Of a DNA stretch of 64,000 nucleotides, positions 8,482-17,699 are shown piece by piece. Position 1 is the first letter of the stretch; each line of letters opens with the position of its first letter. Where the stretch lies: NCBI RefSeq assembly GCF_039982735.1, contig NZ_JBDWXV010000003.1, positions 310,001-374,000 of the forward strand. The letters are read 5' to 3'. A program made the position numbers and the translations under genes. Source of the DNA: Saccharospirillum sp039982735 (lineage in GTDB: Bacteria; Pseudomonadota; Gammaproteobacteria; Pseudomonadales; Natronospirillaceae). The notes under the pieces are model-generated. The model was not told the DNA's origin. It ran no database searches and saw nothing but the letters and a program-made list of their open reading frames with translations.

Positions 8482-8503
8482 TGAAACTGGGAGTTTGCCC
8501 ACT

Positions 8504-9064
8504 ATGTTCAGCTCAACCGGCCTGGGAGACGCATCCCCAATGCTGATAGTCTGCGCTCCACACAGGCCACTTTCTCTGGAACCAAATCAGCCAGAACCGC
8601 TTTCCCCTGTGACAGGTGACGACTTAAATCGACTGGTTCAGGCCAACGGCAATCACTGGCGCAAAATATTCAATCTCTACGCAAAACTACTGCACGGCCT
8701 GACGCCACTGGAACCCGACTGGCAAACCTGCCGCGAACAGCGTCTACTGCAAACCGGCTCGGGTTGTGCATTGGTGTTTGAACAAAAGTGGATACCCGAG
8801 CCCGGGCAGCTTTGCGTAGTGATGGGCCAAACGTACGGGCGCTCCCTGGGCTGGCTGGCAGATGACCAGATGTTGTCCGCAGAGCACCCCTTTGCTCAAC
8901 ACCCGGAGCAGGCGGTGATCGTAACGCCCTACTTCGACTACCGGCAGCTTTCAAATGCACGCCTGGTATCACTTGTACAACTCATAGAAAGCGAGCATCC
9001 GCACTGGCTGACGGCGTTTTTAGAGCGCTCGCACCAATTCAGTGCATTAAAAAAGACCCCGTGA
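8504..9064 (+). CDS. Conserved-looking hypothetical protein
   Basis: A 186-residue soluble protein that I cannot name. It has no signal peptide or membrane segment. The middle, LVQANGNHWRKIFNLYAKLL, and the C-terminal half, rich in aromatic residues and histidines (EHPFAQHPEQAVIVTPYFDY), look like a compact folded domain. The GC-rich codon use matches the neighbours, which argues for a real gene. The ATG at 8504 has GGGAG about 11 bases upstream; an ATG at 8540 is an alternative. Its promoter would have to lie in repeat element B, which ends just upstream. It stands between two blocks of purine genes, but nothing in the sequence links it to purines. Confidence 0.6.
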   Translation: MFSSTGLGDASPMLIVCAPHRPLSLEPNQPEPLSPVTGDDLNRLVQANGNHWRKIFNLYAKLLHGLTPLEPDWQTCREQRLLQTGSGCALVFEQKWIPEPGQLCVVMGQTYGRSLGWLADDQMLSAEHPFAQHPEQAVIVTPYFDYRQLSNARLVSLVQLIESEHPHWLTAFLERSHQFSALKKTP

Positions 9065-9139
9065 CCAAAGTATCGCTGAGCAAGCTGCGGAAAACCGCCG
9101 GTTAACTGAGACTTTACCTTTCCTGACCAGTCGGTCATA

Positions 9140-9174
9140 TTATGGCCTTGAACTTGCTATGAGTTTGGCCATAA
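9140..9174. promoter_or_regulatory. Inverted repeat upstream of the xdh operon, candidate operator
   Basis: Perfect 8-bp arms TTATGGCC and GGCCATAA are separated by 19 bases, roughly two helical turns centre to centre. The site is about 100 bp upstream of xdhA, where a transcription factor for the xanthine-to-allantoin operon would be expected. It does not resemble the TGTTTC repeat near the RpiR gene, so a different regulator is likely. Confidence 0.4.
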
Positions 9175-9275
9175 CAATCGTTACATAATGAGCAGGCCAT
9201 GCTCGCAGAAGCAATAATCGACATCACAACGAAGAGCGCCCGGATTATGCAGCCGGGTTGTCTTTGCGAGGCGCT

Positions 9276-10739
9276 ATGACCGACTTTCTATTGAATCGCC
9301 AGCCCGTGACTCTGGCTAAGACCGACCCCGATCTCACGGTCCTGGATTACCTGCGTGAGCAGGCGCACCTGACCGGCACCAAAGAAGGCTGTGCCTCCGG
9401 TGACTGTGGCGCCTGTACGGTCGTGGTAGGCGAGTTGACCGATCAGGGCATGCGCTATCGCAGCCTGAACAGCTGCATAACCTTCGTGCACAGCCTCCAT
9501 GGCAAGCAGTTACTCACTGTTGAACATCTGGAACAGGCAGGTGCCCTGCACCCGGTACAGCAGGCGTTGGTGGAGCACCATGGTTCCCAGTGCGGGTTCT
9601 GTACGCCGGGCTTTGTGATGAGCCTCTTTGCGCTCTATCACAGCGATGTGGCACCCAGCCGGGAGGCGGTCTTAACGGCCCTGTCGGGTAACCTCTGCCG
9701 CTGCACCGGTTACCGACCAATTATCGATGCGGGCATGGCCTTGCTTGAACAACGTCATGGCGATGCCTTCAGCGCTCAGATCGCCGATATTGAAGCTGAA
9801 TTGAGAAGTCTGGAAACGCCCGTGTTACCGGAAGAAACAAAAACTGACCATGTGGTCGGCTTCTGGCAACCCAGAACCCGTCAGGATCTGGCCAAAGCCC
9901 GGGCGCAGGCACCGGGCGCCCGATACAGTGCTGGCAGTACCGACCTGGCGCTGGAAAAGACCCAGCGTCTGGCCAACCTGAACGCTCTGATCGATCTGAG
10001 CCAGGTGGCTGAGTTGAACCACATCAGCGTTGACGACAAAGGCCTGCACATCGGCGCTGCCGTCAGCTATACCGATCTCGAACCGGCACTGCTGACAGAC
10101 TACCCCGAAGCTCGCGAATGGCTCGAGCGCCTCGGGTCGCGGCCAATCCGGAACCGGGGCACCCTGGGTGGCAACCTGGGCAATGCGTCGCCGATTGGCG
10201 ACACGCCACCGCTACTGATAGCCCTGGGGGCAACCGCCACCCTGAGTAACGGCCAGACCGAACGAACCCTGCCGGTCAGCGAACTGATTACCGGCTACCG
10301 CCAGACTGTTCTGGCCGACGATGAATGGATCGACACCATTCACCTTCCCCGCCGCCAGCCTGGCAGCCAGCTGCGAGCCTATAAAATATCGAAACGCTTC
10401 GAAGACGATATCTCAACCGTTTGCGTGGTGTTCTACCTTGAGACCGACTCGAAAGACACTGTCACCTGCCTGCGCGCCGGCTTCGGTGGCCTGGCGGCAA
10501 CGCCCCTGGTGCTCGCCGACTGGCAAGACCAGCTAATCGGGCAGCACTGGCCAACCGTCGCCGTTGACACCATCAGCCGGACGCTCGCTGACGCCCTGGC
10601 CCCCATCGACGATGTTCGCGCCAGCGCCCGTTACCGGGTTCAGGTTACCGCCAATCTGTTCAGGCGGTTTCATCTCGAAACGACCCAGCCAGATACCCGC
10701 ACCCGGGTGCACACTCATGGAGGATTAGACCATGCGTAA
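9276..10739 (+). CDS. xdhA: Xanthine dehydrogenase small subunit (2Fe-2S and FAD)
   Basis: A 487-residue XdhA with two iron-sulfur clusters and an FAD domain. The plant-type cluster uses C39, C44, C47 and C67; the second uses C106, C109, C141 and C143 in QCGFCTPG and LCRCTGY. The FAD-binding region follows from about 190, with RNRGTLGGNLGNASPIGD, and ends in a CO-dehydrogenase flavoprotein C-terminal domain. It carries electrons from the molybdenum subunit to NAD+ during hypoxanthine/xanthine oxidation. The ATG at 9276 has GCGAGG five bases upstream; an upstream TTG at 9258 is less likely. It overlaps xdhB by 8 bases. Confidence 0.96.
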   Translation: MTDFLLNRQPVTLAKTDPDLTVLDYLREQAHLTGTKEGCASGDCGACTVVVGELTDQGMRYRSLNSCITFVHSLHGKQLLTVEHLEQAGALHPVQQALVEHHGSQCGFCTPGFVMSLFALYHSDVAPSREAVLTALSGNLCRCTGYRPIIDAGMALLEQRHGDAFSAQIADIEAELRSLETPVLPEETKTDHVVGFWQPRTRQDLAKARAQAPGARYSAGSTDLALEKTQRLANLNALIDLSQVAELNHISVDDKGLHIGAAVSYTDLEPALLTDYPEAREWLERLGSRPIRNRGTLGGNLGNASPIGDTPPLLIALGATATLSNGQTERTLPVSELITGYRQTVLADDEWIDTIHLPRRQPGSQLRAYKISKRFEDDISTVCVVFYLETDSKDTVTCLRAGFGGLAATPLVLADWQDQLIGQHWPTVAVDTISRTLADALAPIDDVRASARYRVQVTANLFRRFHLETTQPDTRTRVHTHGGLDHA

Positions 10740-13074
10740 GCTGACTGAATCCCGTTTGCCGGAAGCCGTGTCACAGGGCCATCGCGGTGCTGCCGTCGCC
10801 CATGAAAGCGCCGCCCGCCAGGTCAGTGGCCAGGCTCGTTATGTGGACGACCTGCCAGAACCGGCCAACCTGCTGCACGCGGCCGTGGCTCTGTCTGATG
10901 TCGCTGCCGGCACGCTGGACTCTCTCGACATCACTCAGGTCGCCACAGCCCCCGGGGTCGTGGCAACGCTGACACTGGCGGATGTGCCTGGCCATACCGA
11001 CATTGGCGCCGTTTACCCGGGCGACCCGGTTCTGGCCGATGGTCAGATACTGTTTCATGGTCAGCCGCTCTTTGCCGTCGCCGCCGATACCGTTGAACAG
11101 GCGCGACAGGCCACGTTACAGGCCGAGTGGAACATCACTCCGGGTGACGCCATTTTAACGGTCGATCAAGCCCGGGCTGCGGAAACCTATGTCGGCGATA
11201 CCGTTCAGTTTCGCCGGGGCGATGCCTTGGCGGGTCTGGCCAGTTCCACCCACACCACCAGTGGCGAAATCCACATCGGCGGGCAAGAACATTTTTACCT
11301 GGAAGGCCAGGTAAGCCTGGTTATACCCGAAGAAGACGGCGGCATGCTGGTGTACACATCCAGCCAGCACCCGAGTGAAGTGCAAAAGCTGGTGGCCGAA
11401 GTACTGGGCATTCCGTTTAGCCGGGTGACCGTTGATGTCCGTCGCATGGGCGGAGGCTTTGGTGGCAAGGAAACCCAGGCGGCGCAATGGGCCTGCATCG
11501 CCGCACTGCTGGCCCGCAAAACCGGGCGTGCGGTCAAACTGCGCCTGCCACGCAGTCAGGACATGACCACCACTGGTAAGCGCCACCCCTTTGTAAACCG
11601 CTGGACACTCGGCTACGACGATTCGGGCCTCATTCAGGCGGCCGATATCGAGGTTAACGGCCTGTGCGGCTTCTCTCCGGATCTGTCTAACGCCATTGTC
11701 GACCGGGCCATGTTTCATGCCGACAACGGCTATTTTCTGAATGACGCCCATATCACCGGTTACCGGTGTCGCACCAACACCGCATCCAATACCGCCTTTC
11801 GGGGTTTTGGCGGCCCCCAGGGCATGATGACCATTGAAGCGGCCATGGATGGAATCGCCCGCAACCTGGGCGAAGACCCGCTGACCATTCGCAAGCGCAA
11901 TCTATACGGTGACGAAGGCCGCAACGTCACGCCCTACCACATGACGGTCACCGACAACATCTTGCCGGAGCTGATAGACAGGCTCGAACACAGTGCCGAT
12001 TACTGGGCGCGCCGCGAGGCCATTCGCGACTTCAACGCCCGCAGCCCCATCATCAAAAAAGGCCTGGCACTGACGCCGGTAAAATTCGGCATTTCCTTCA
12101 CCGCCAAACACCTGAACCAGGCCGGCGCGCTGATTCATCTGTACACCGATGGCAGCATTTATCTGAACCACGGTGGTACAGAGATGGGCCAGGGTCTGTT
12201 CACCAAGGTAGCGCAGATTGTCGCCACCGAATTTTCGGTGCCGCTGGCCACGGTGCAATCGTCGGCTACCCGTACCGATAAAGTACCGAACACTTCGCCT
12301 ACGGCGGCATCGAGCGGTACTGACCTGAATGGTGCGGCAGCCCAGAATGCGGCTCGCACCATTAAGCAGCGGCTGATCGAGTTCGCGACAGACCATTACA
12401 AAGTGCGCCCCGATCAGATCGAATTTGATAACGGCCAGGTGCAGATCGGCGAACACCGCCTGACCTTCGCCGATCTGGTGCAAACGGCTTACATGAACCG
12501 GATATCGCTGTCGGCAACCGGCTACTACCGTACCCCAAAACTCCACTGGGATGCCGCAACCGGCAAAGGCCGACCTTTCCTGTACTTCGCTTACGGTGCC
12601 TCCTGCTCGGAAGTCACCATCGATACGCTGACCGGCGAATACGCCGTCGACCGGGTCGATATCTTGCACGACGTCGGCGACAGCCTGAACCCGGCCATCG
12701 ACATCGGCCAGATTGAAGGCGGCTTTATTCAGGGCATGGGCTGGCTGACCACTGAAGAGCTGAAGTGGAATGATGAAGGCCGTTTGTTGTCGAACAGCCC
12801 GGCGACCTACAAAATTCCGTCGATCGGCGATACGCCGCCGATCTTCAACGTCGATCTGTTTGACCAGCCGAACCGGGAAGACACCGTCTTCAAATCGAAG
12901 GCCGTGGGCGAACCGCCGCTGATGCTGCCGATCTCGGTCTGGTGCGCGCTGCGCGATGCCATTGCCAGCACCGCTGACTATCGCATCAACCCGGCACTTA
13001 ACACCCCGGCCACGCCAGAGCAGGTTCTGTTCGCGCTGGAACAGCTGGCCGATCAGGTACGGGAGGCATCATGA
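10732..13074 (+). CDS. xdhB: Xanthine dehydrogenase large, molybdopterin-binding subunit
   Basis: A 780-residue XdhB, the Moco subunit that hydroxylates hypoxanthine and xanthine to urate. Family blocks include GGFGGKETQA, FRGFGGPQGMM, GGTEMGQGLFTKVAQI and GQIEGGFIQGMGW. The catalytic glutamate of the GEPP motif is E727 in KAVGEPPLML. Length is normal for the two-subunit bacterial enzyme (Rhodobacter type). It is translationally coupled at both ends: 8-base overlap with xdhA and an ATGA overlap with xdhC. A GGAGG lies 11 bases before its ATG. Confidence 0.97.
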   Translation: MRKLTESRLPEAVSQGHRGAAVAHESAARQVSGQARYVDDLPEPANLLHAAVALSDVAAGTLDSLDITQVATAPGVVATLTLADVPGHTDIGAVYPGDPVLADGQILFHGQPLFAVAADTVEQARQATLQAEWNITPGDAILTVDQARAAETYVGDTVQFRRGDALAGLASSTHTTSGEIHIGGQEHFYLEGQVSLVIPEEDGGMLVYTSSQHPSEVQKLVAEVLGIPFSRVTVDVRRMGGGFGGKETQAAQWACIAALLARKTGRAVKLRLPRSQDMTTTGKRHPFVNRWTLGYDDSGLIQAADIEVNGLCGFSPDLSNAIVDRAMFHADNGYFLNDAHITGYRCRTNTASNTAFRGFGGPQGMMTIEAAMDGIARNLGEDPLTIRKRNLYGDEGRNVTPYHMTVTDNILPELIDRLEHSADYWARREAIRDFNARSPIIKKGLALTPVKFGISFTAKHLNQAGALIHLYTDGSIYLNHGGTEMGQGLFTKVAQIVATEFSVPLATVQSSATRTDKVPNTSPTAASSGTDLNGAAAQNAARTIKQRLIEFATDHYKVRPDQIEFDNGQVQIGEHRLTFADLVQTAYMNRISLSATGYYRTPKLHWDAATGKGRPFLYFAYGASCSEVTIDTLTGEYAVDRVDILHDVGDSLNPAIDIGQIEGGFIQGMGWLTTEELKWNDEGRLLSNSPATYKIPSIGDTPPIFNVDLFDQPNREDTVFKSKAVGEPPLMLPISVWCALRDAIASTADYRINPALNTPATPEQVLFALEQLADQVREAS

Positions 13075-13973
13075 GGCACCATCATCGCTGGTACGACGCC
13101 TTGCACCAGGGCCAGCACAACCGCGAGCCACTGGTACTGCTTACTGTACTGAGCACGGCCGGTTCCACGCCGCGCGACGCCGCTGCCAAAATGGTCGTCA
13201 CCGCCGCTGAGCATTTCGACACCATCGGTGGTGGCCATCTTGAATTCAAAGCCATAGAACGGGCTCGCGAACTGCTCAAGGCGGGTAAAAACACGACCGA
13301 AGTCGAAAGCATCAGCCTCGGCGCCAGCCTGGGCCAATGTTGTGGCGGTGCCACCCAATTGTTGTATGAGGTGCTGGTCCCCGTCGGTCAGCCGCTACTG
13401 GTGTTCGGCGCCGGCCATGTTGCCCAGCACCTGATGCCGATTCTGGCACCGCTCGATCTCAACCTGCACTGGGTCGACCCGCGACCGGACTGGCTGGCAC
13501 AAAACTCCGACGCCCGCATCCAGCGCGAGGCACTGGAACACCCGGCAGACGCCATTGCCGATGCTCCTCAAAACGCCTGGGTACTGATCATCACCCACAA
13601 TCACCAACTGGACTTCGAGCTGGTGCAGGCCGCCCTGCAACGGCCAGACTTTGGCTACATCGGGTTGATCGGTTCCGACACCAAAGCCCGTCGTTTTCAA
13701 CAGCGCCTGGCGCACCGGGGCTGGAGCGACAGTGATATCAAACGAGTCATCTGTCCTGTGGGTCTGAGTGCGGTACCTGGCAAGCAACCGGCTGAAGTGG
13801 CTGTTTCCATCGCAGCGCAACTGCTGAATCGCTTGCACGCAGAGCGCCCGGCAGACTCTGGCAAGAAAACCACCGGACTGAACTGGAAGACCGGTCAGGC
13901 ACTGGGTAGCCCGGGCCAGAGCGCAAACACAGACCCGGCCATCGAGACAGCCAAAAAGGGACAGGACGCATGA
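13071..13973 (+). CDS. xdhC: Xanthine dehydrogenase accessory protein XdhC
   Basis: A 300-residue XdhC, the chaperone that binds, sulfurates (with a cysteine desulfurase) and inserts Moco into XdhB. The N-terminal domain shows STAGSTPRDAAAKMVV and the LGQCCGG motif with C90 and C91; the C-terminal Rossmann-like domain starts with VFGAGHVAQH (about 111-120). The last 40 residues are low-complexity and not conserved-looking. ATGA overlaps on both sides place it firmly in the xdhABC-uraD chain. Confidence 0.95.
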   Translation: MRHHHRWYDALHQGQHNREPLVLLTVLSTAGSTPRDAAAKMVVTAAEHFDTIGGGHLEFKAIERARELLKAGKNTTEVESISLGASLGQCCGGATQLLYEVLVPVGQPLLVFGAGHVAQHLMPILAPLDLNLHWVDPRPDWLAQNSDARIQREALEHPADAIADAPQNAWVLIITHNHQLDFELVQAALQRPDFGYIGLIGSDTKARRFQQRLAHRGWSDSDIKRVICPVGLSAVPGKQPAEVAVSIAAQLLNRLHAERPADSGKKTTGLNWKTGQALGSPGQSANTDPAIETAKKGQDA

Positions 13974-14479
13974 CATTGGATGACCTGAACAACGCCAGCA
14001 GCCAGGAACGAGCCGACTTCTTCCACAGCCAATGCGCTGCCCGGCGCTGGGTGGAACGGATGACACAGAGTGCCCCGTTTGCCAGCAAAGAGGCCGTTCT
14101 GAGCGCCGCCAGAGACCACTGGGCTACCATGAACGAGCGCGACTGGCGGGAAGCCTTCGACGGTCACCCGATGATCGGCAATATGGATACCTTGCGTGCC
14201 AAATACCAAAGCAGCCGCGGCCATTCCAGCCAGGAACAGTCGGGCGTTGACGGCGCCAGCGACGAGACCTTGCAGGCGCTCGCCGACGAAAACCAGGCTT
14301 ACCTGAACCGGCACGGTTTCATTTTTATTGTCTTTGCCAGCGGCAAAAGTGCCGATCAGATGCTCGATCAGCTGCGCGCCCGCATCAATAACTCGACCGA
14401 ACAGGAACTGAAACTGGCCGCCGCCCAACAACTGAAAATCACCTTGCTCAGGCTGGATACCCAGCTTACTGACGCCTAA
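13970..14479 (+). CDS. uraD: 2-oxo-4-hydroxy-4-carboxy-5-ureidoimidazoline (OHCU) decarboxylase
   Basis: A 169-residue OHCU decarboxylase that makes S-allantoin from the product of HIU hydrolase. The catalytic histidine is H66 in FDGHPMIG, and the SSQEQSGV block around 86-93 supplies further active-site residues. The C-terminal helix ELKLAAAQQLKITLLRL is typical. It starts on the ATGA overlap with xdhC and is followed 16 bases later by uraH, its pathway partner. Confidence 0.95.
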   Translation: MTLDDLNNASSQERADFFHSQCAARRWVERMTQSAPFASKEAVLSAARDHWATMNERDWREAFDGHPMIGNMDTLRAKYQSSRGHSSQEQSGVDGASDETLQALADENQAYLNRHGFIFIVFASGKSADQMLDQLRARINNSTEQELKLAAAQQLKITLLRLDTQLTDA

Positions 14480-14495
14480 CAACAAGGAGCACCAC

Positions 14496-14825
14496 ATGAG
14501 TCATACCCTCTCGACCCATGTACTGGATACAACACTCGGGCAACCCGCACAGGGGCTGAAGCTGACACTGAAAGACGACCAGGGCCAGATCATTGCCGAA
14601 GGCCTCACCAACGAGGACGGCCGCTTCAAAGACTGGCCAGTTGAGGGCTTTGCAAGCGGTGTCTACGAGCTGACCTTTCACACCGGCGACTACCTGATTC
14701 GCCAGCACGGCCAGGCCTTTTACCCCAAAGCCAGCATCTGTTTCGAACTGGCCGGGGCCGATGCGCATTTTCACGTGCCTTTACTGGTCAGCCCCTTCAG
14801 CTACTCAACCTATCGCGGGAGTTAA
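14496..14825 (+). CDS. uraH: 5-hydroxyisourate hydrolase (transthyretin-like)
   Basis: A 109-residue HIU hydrolase. It has the N-terminal STHVLD motif (catalytic H8), the DEDGRF-like NEDGRFKDW block, and ends exactly in the diagnostic tetrapeptide YRGS. It hydrolyses the unstable product of urate oxidation to OHCU. A clear AAGGAG lies 8 bases before the ATG. It is cytoplasmic, with no signal peptide, unlike some periplasmic homologues; this fits the cytoplasmic UraD next to it. Confidence 0.96.
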   Translation: MSHTLSTHVLDTTLGQPAQGLKLTLKDDQGQIIAEGLTNEDGRFKDWPVEGFASGVYELTFHTGDYLIRQHGQAFYPKASICFELAGADAHFHVPLLVSPFSYSTYRGS

Positions 14826-14828
14826 TCG

Positions 14829-16031
14829 ATGGATGTCTTTTTTGCCGACTGGGTCAGCCTGCTGTTGCGCTGGTTTCACGTCATCGCCGGCATCGCCTGG
14901 ATCGGTGCGTCGTTCTATTTCATCTGGCTCGACAACCACCTGACCGACCCACCCCAGTGGAAAAAAGACAAGGGCATCGGCGGCGACCTCTGGGCCATAC
15001 ATGGCGGCGGCTTCTACGAAGTCGCCAAGTACAAGGTCGGGCCCACGGAAATGCCCAAAGAACTGCACTGGTTTAAATGGGAAGCCTATACCACCTGGAT
15101 CACCGGTATGTTGCTGCTGACCTGGGTGTATTATTTCGGCGCCCAGGCCTACCTGATCGACCCCGGTGTCCGCGAACTCAGCACCGGCGCGGCGGTTGGC
15201 CTGGGCCTGCTGTACACCGCAATAGGCTGGCTGATCTATGAAGGCCTGTGCCGTACTCCCCTGGTGGAACACAAGGCCTTTGGCGCCGTGTTGTTCATCC
15301 TCGGTACTGGCATGGCCTGGCTGATGACCGAGACCTTCTCAGGCCGCGGCGCCTACATTCACATGGGTGCGTTAATCGGCACCATCATGGCCGCCAATGT
15401 CTTTGTTAAAATCATTCCCGGTCAGAAGAAAATGGTCGCCGCTGTCGCCCGGGGCGAACAGCCCGACAGCAAACCCGGTCTGGTCGGCAAGCAACGCAGC
15501 GTTCACAACAACTACCTGACGCTGCCGGTTATCTTCATCATGACCAGCAACCACTATCCGATGACCTATCAGCACAGCCTGAACTGGCTGATTCTGATGG
15601 CGCTGATTCTGATTACTGTGGTCGTGCGTCACTACTTCAACCTGGCCCATCGGGGCGTGCGCAAACCCCTGATCCTGGTCGTCGCCGGACTGGCCTTTGT
15701 AGCGGTGGCGGGCGCCCTCTCATGGCCGGGCACACCCCAGCCGTCCGTCACTGGCAGTGGCGATGCCGCGACTCCGGTGCTCAGCGACGAAGAAGGCCTG
15801 GCACTGGTCATGGATAAATGCGCCACCTGCCACAGCCAGGAACCATCAGACAGTATGTTTCCGACCGCGCCCGCAGGCGTGGTGTTCAGCAACCTCGATG
15901 ACGTCGAACGCTGGGCCAGCCGCATCCATGCCCGTACCGTGGTTACGAAGGACATGCCGTTCATGAACCGCACGGAAATAACAGATGAACAACGTCAGGC
16001 GCTGGGCGACTGGTTAAATAGCCGGTTTTAA
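14829..16031 (+). CDS. puuD: Membrane urate oxidase PuuD with cytochrome c domain
   Basis: A 400-residue PuuD-type urate hydroxylase that oxidises urate to 5-hydroxyisourate. The first 300 residues contain about eight hydrophobic segments, starting at WVSLLLRWFHVIAGIAWIGA, with conserved histidines (H17, H59, H72) that could bind heme or quinone. After the last membrane helix comes a single c-type heme domain with CATCH (C331, C334, H335), which must face the periplasm. Electrons are therefore likely passed to the respiratory chain rather than directly to oxygen as in soluble uricase. It starts 3 bases after uraH's stop and closes the operon. Confidence 0.93.
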   Translation: MDVFFADWVSLLLRWFHVIAGIAWIGASFYFIWLDNHLTDPPQWKKDKGIGGDLWAIHGGGFYEVAKYKVGPTEMPKELHWFKWEAYTTWITGMLLLTWVYYFGAQAYLIDPGVRELSTGAAVGLGLLYTAIGWLIYEGLCRTPLVEHKAFGAVLFILGTGMAWLMTETFSGRGAYIHMGALIGTIMAANVFVKIIPGQKKMVAAVARGEQPDSKPGLVGKQRSVHNNYLTLPVIFIMTSNHYPMTYQHSLNWLILMALILITVVVRHYFNLAHRGVRKPLILVVAGLAFVAVAGALSWPGTPQPSVTGSGDAATPVLSDEEGLALVMDKCATCHSQEPSDSMFPTAPAGVVFSNLDDVERWASRIHARTVVTKDMPFMNRTEITDEQRQALGDWLNSRF

Positions 16032-16124
16032 GTCAGAATCGGGGGGTTACAGGATTTGCATTGCCAGTTAAGGCAATGCAGGCCAACATTCACTGGCAAC
16101 CCCAAGGTTTTGCTCACGCATCGC

Positions 16125-17699
16125 ATGAACCCACAAGATCCATGGCTGGAACGCATTAAGGCGGTAACCCTACCGGCCTTGTTGCCACAAACCTCCTTAC
16201 CCGGACCTTCCGCCCCCCTGATGGACTGGATCAAGGTGGTGAGCGAGGATCCGTTGCTGGCGATGCTGATTTTTCGCTACGCCAATCGAATGATGTCGAA
16301 CCGGCAGGTGCTGGTGCGCACGCTGGAACACGCCGTCGCCCTGATTGGCTCTCAGCGTCTGATAAAACTGACCGAAAGCATCCCCCGGCTAGACCCCGCC
16401 AGCACGGCTTTTTCTGGTTTGCAAAGCACCGTGGGCGACAGCCTGGTTGCCGCCAGCCTGATGCGGCAATGGTTCGAAATGCGGCAAATTCCCTGGACCG
16501 AAGCCGACTACTGGATGACCTTGTTCTACGACGTCGGCCTCTGGGCACTCTGGCTGCTCGAACCGCAGATGATGGACGGGTTTGAATTCCGGGCCGAACG
16601 CGGCGAAAACCGCAACAAACTGATCGAAGGTATGATTGGCATGTCCGTGCGCGACTGGAACGATGAGTTATGTCGCCATTTCCAGCTGCCCGCGATACCG
16701 GAAACCAACACCAACGAAGAAAATGAACACATCGAAAACCGCATACAGCCGCACAAACTGTCAGCATTGAAGTTCTTTCTGCCGTTCAGCCATGAGCTGG
16801 CCTACCAGGTTCGCCAGAACTGGGAATCCGAACAACTCGATACCCTGTTTCGTACCGGCGAAATTGCCCTGGGCCTGACTGAATTCCGGCCCATGCTGAA
16901 AACCTGGATCACCTCAGCCGCCCGCGAGTATCAGTTGCCTCAGGCCGCCACAGCGGCAAGGCGACTGCTGGCGCATCAGCCGCCGGTGAGCACGCAGGGG
17001 GCCGCCCAGCGGGAAGGCTTCAGCGAGGCCGACCGGGCCTGGGCTGAAGAAATCAGCAAGACCTATGCGACGCCGCATACCCATAATGAATCCCCTGCAA
17101 AGCCTTCATCCAAGCCAGTCGCTGCTAAGCAACCGGCAAAAAAAACCCGCACGGAATCGGAAAGTAACGCGCCGGACGACACCACCTATAGGCACAGCGT
17201 CAACCTGAACAGCCTGCGCGAAGTGCGCCGTCAGTTTCGCAATCAGAAAACCTGGCATTCCCCGGTCGAGATACAGGAAAGTGCCCTGTTTTGCCTGCAA
17301 CAAAGCCTTGGCTTGCACCGAATAGTCGTCATGGAGCACACAAAAGGGCAATGGCAGGCCTTTGACCACGAAGGCTGCGATCATTACCTGCTGCTCAAGC
17401 ACCTTAAACTGCCGATTACCGGCAGCAGCGCTCTGCAGGAGTTCAGCCGCCGGGTCACCGCCGCCTGGTTGCGCAAAGACAACCGCACCAGAGCTCGAAA
17501 GCAACTGCCGGACGCCCTGTTCAAAGCCGCAGACGACCAGGACTTTTTCCTACGTTCGTTCAGCATAGGCCGCGAGGTTACGATGATGATCTACGCCGAT
17601 GCCAAAGGTGATCCCGAACCCCTGGGCGAGTCCGATTACCGCCTGTTTCGCGAATTCTGTGCCGACTGGAACACCGCCCTGAACCGGATACGTCAATGA
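16125..17699 (+). CDS. HDOD-domain signalling protein with C-terminal GAF-like region
   Basis: A 524-residue protein. Residues about 10-210 match an HDOD domain (LMDWIKVVSEDPLLAMLIFRYANR, then HAVALIGSQRL), a degenerate HD-like fold without a full metal site. A proline/lysine-rich linker (about 300-350) leads to a C-terminal region of about 165 residues with the alternating pattern of a GAF domain (LHRIVVMEHTKGQWQAF). HDOD proteins act in c-di-GMP and stress signalling; the specific role is unknown. The ATG at 16125 is chosen because earlier in-frame codons lie in non-conserved sequence. It overlaps psd by ATGA, so the two are co-translated; HDOD genes next to psd occur in pseudomonads. Confidence 0.8.
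   Translation: MNPQDPWLERIKAVTLPALLPQTSLPGPSAPLMDWIKVVSEDPLLAMLIFRYANRMMSNRQVLVRTLEHAVALIGSQRLIKLTESIPRLDPASTAFSGLQSTVGDSLVAASLMRQWFEMRQIPWTEADYWMTLFYDVGLWALWLLEPQMMDGFEFRAERGENRNKLIEGMIGMSVRDWNDELCRHFQLPAIPETNTNEENEHIENRIQPHKLSALKFFLPFSHELAYQVRQNWESEQLDTLFRTGEIALGLTEFRPMLKTWITSAAREYQLPQAATAARRLLAHQPPVSTQGAAQREGFSEADRAWAEEISKTYATPHTHNESPAKPSSKPVAAKQPAKKTRTESESNAPDDTTYRHSVNLNSLREVRRQFRNQKTWHSPVEIQESALFCLQQSLGLHRIVVMEHTKGQWQAFDHEGCDHYLLLKHLKLPITGSSALQEFSRRVTAAWLRKDNRTRARKQLPDALFKAADDQDFFLRSFSIGREVTMMIYADAKGDPEPLGESDYRLFREFCADWNTALNRIRQ

Noticed and set aside
11902..12669. 255-codon open frame antisense to xdhB
   Set aside because: Antisense to a conserved molybdopterin subunit with no domain of its own.
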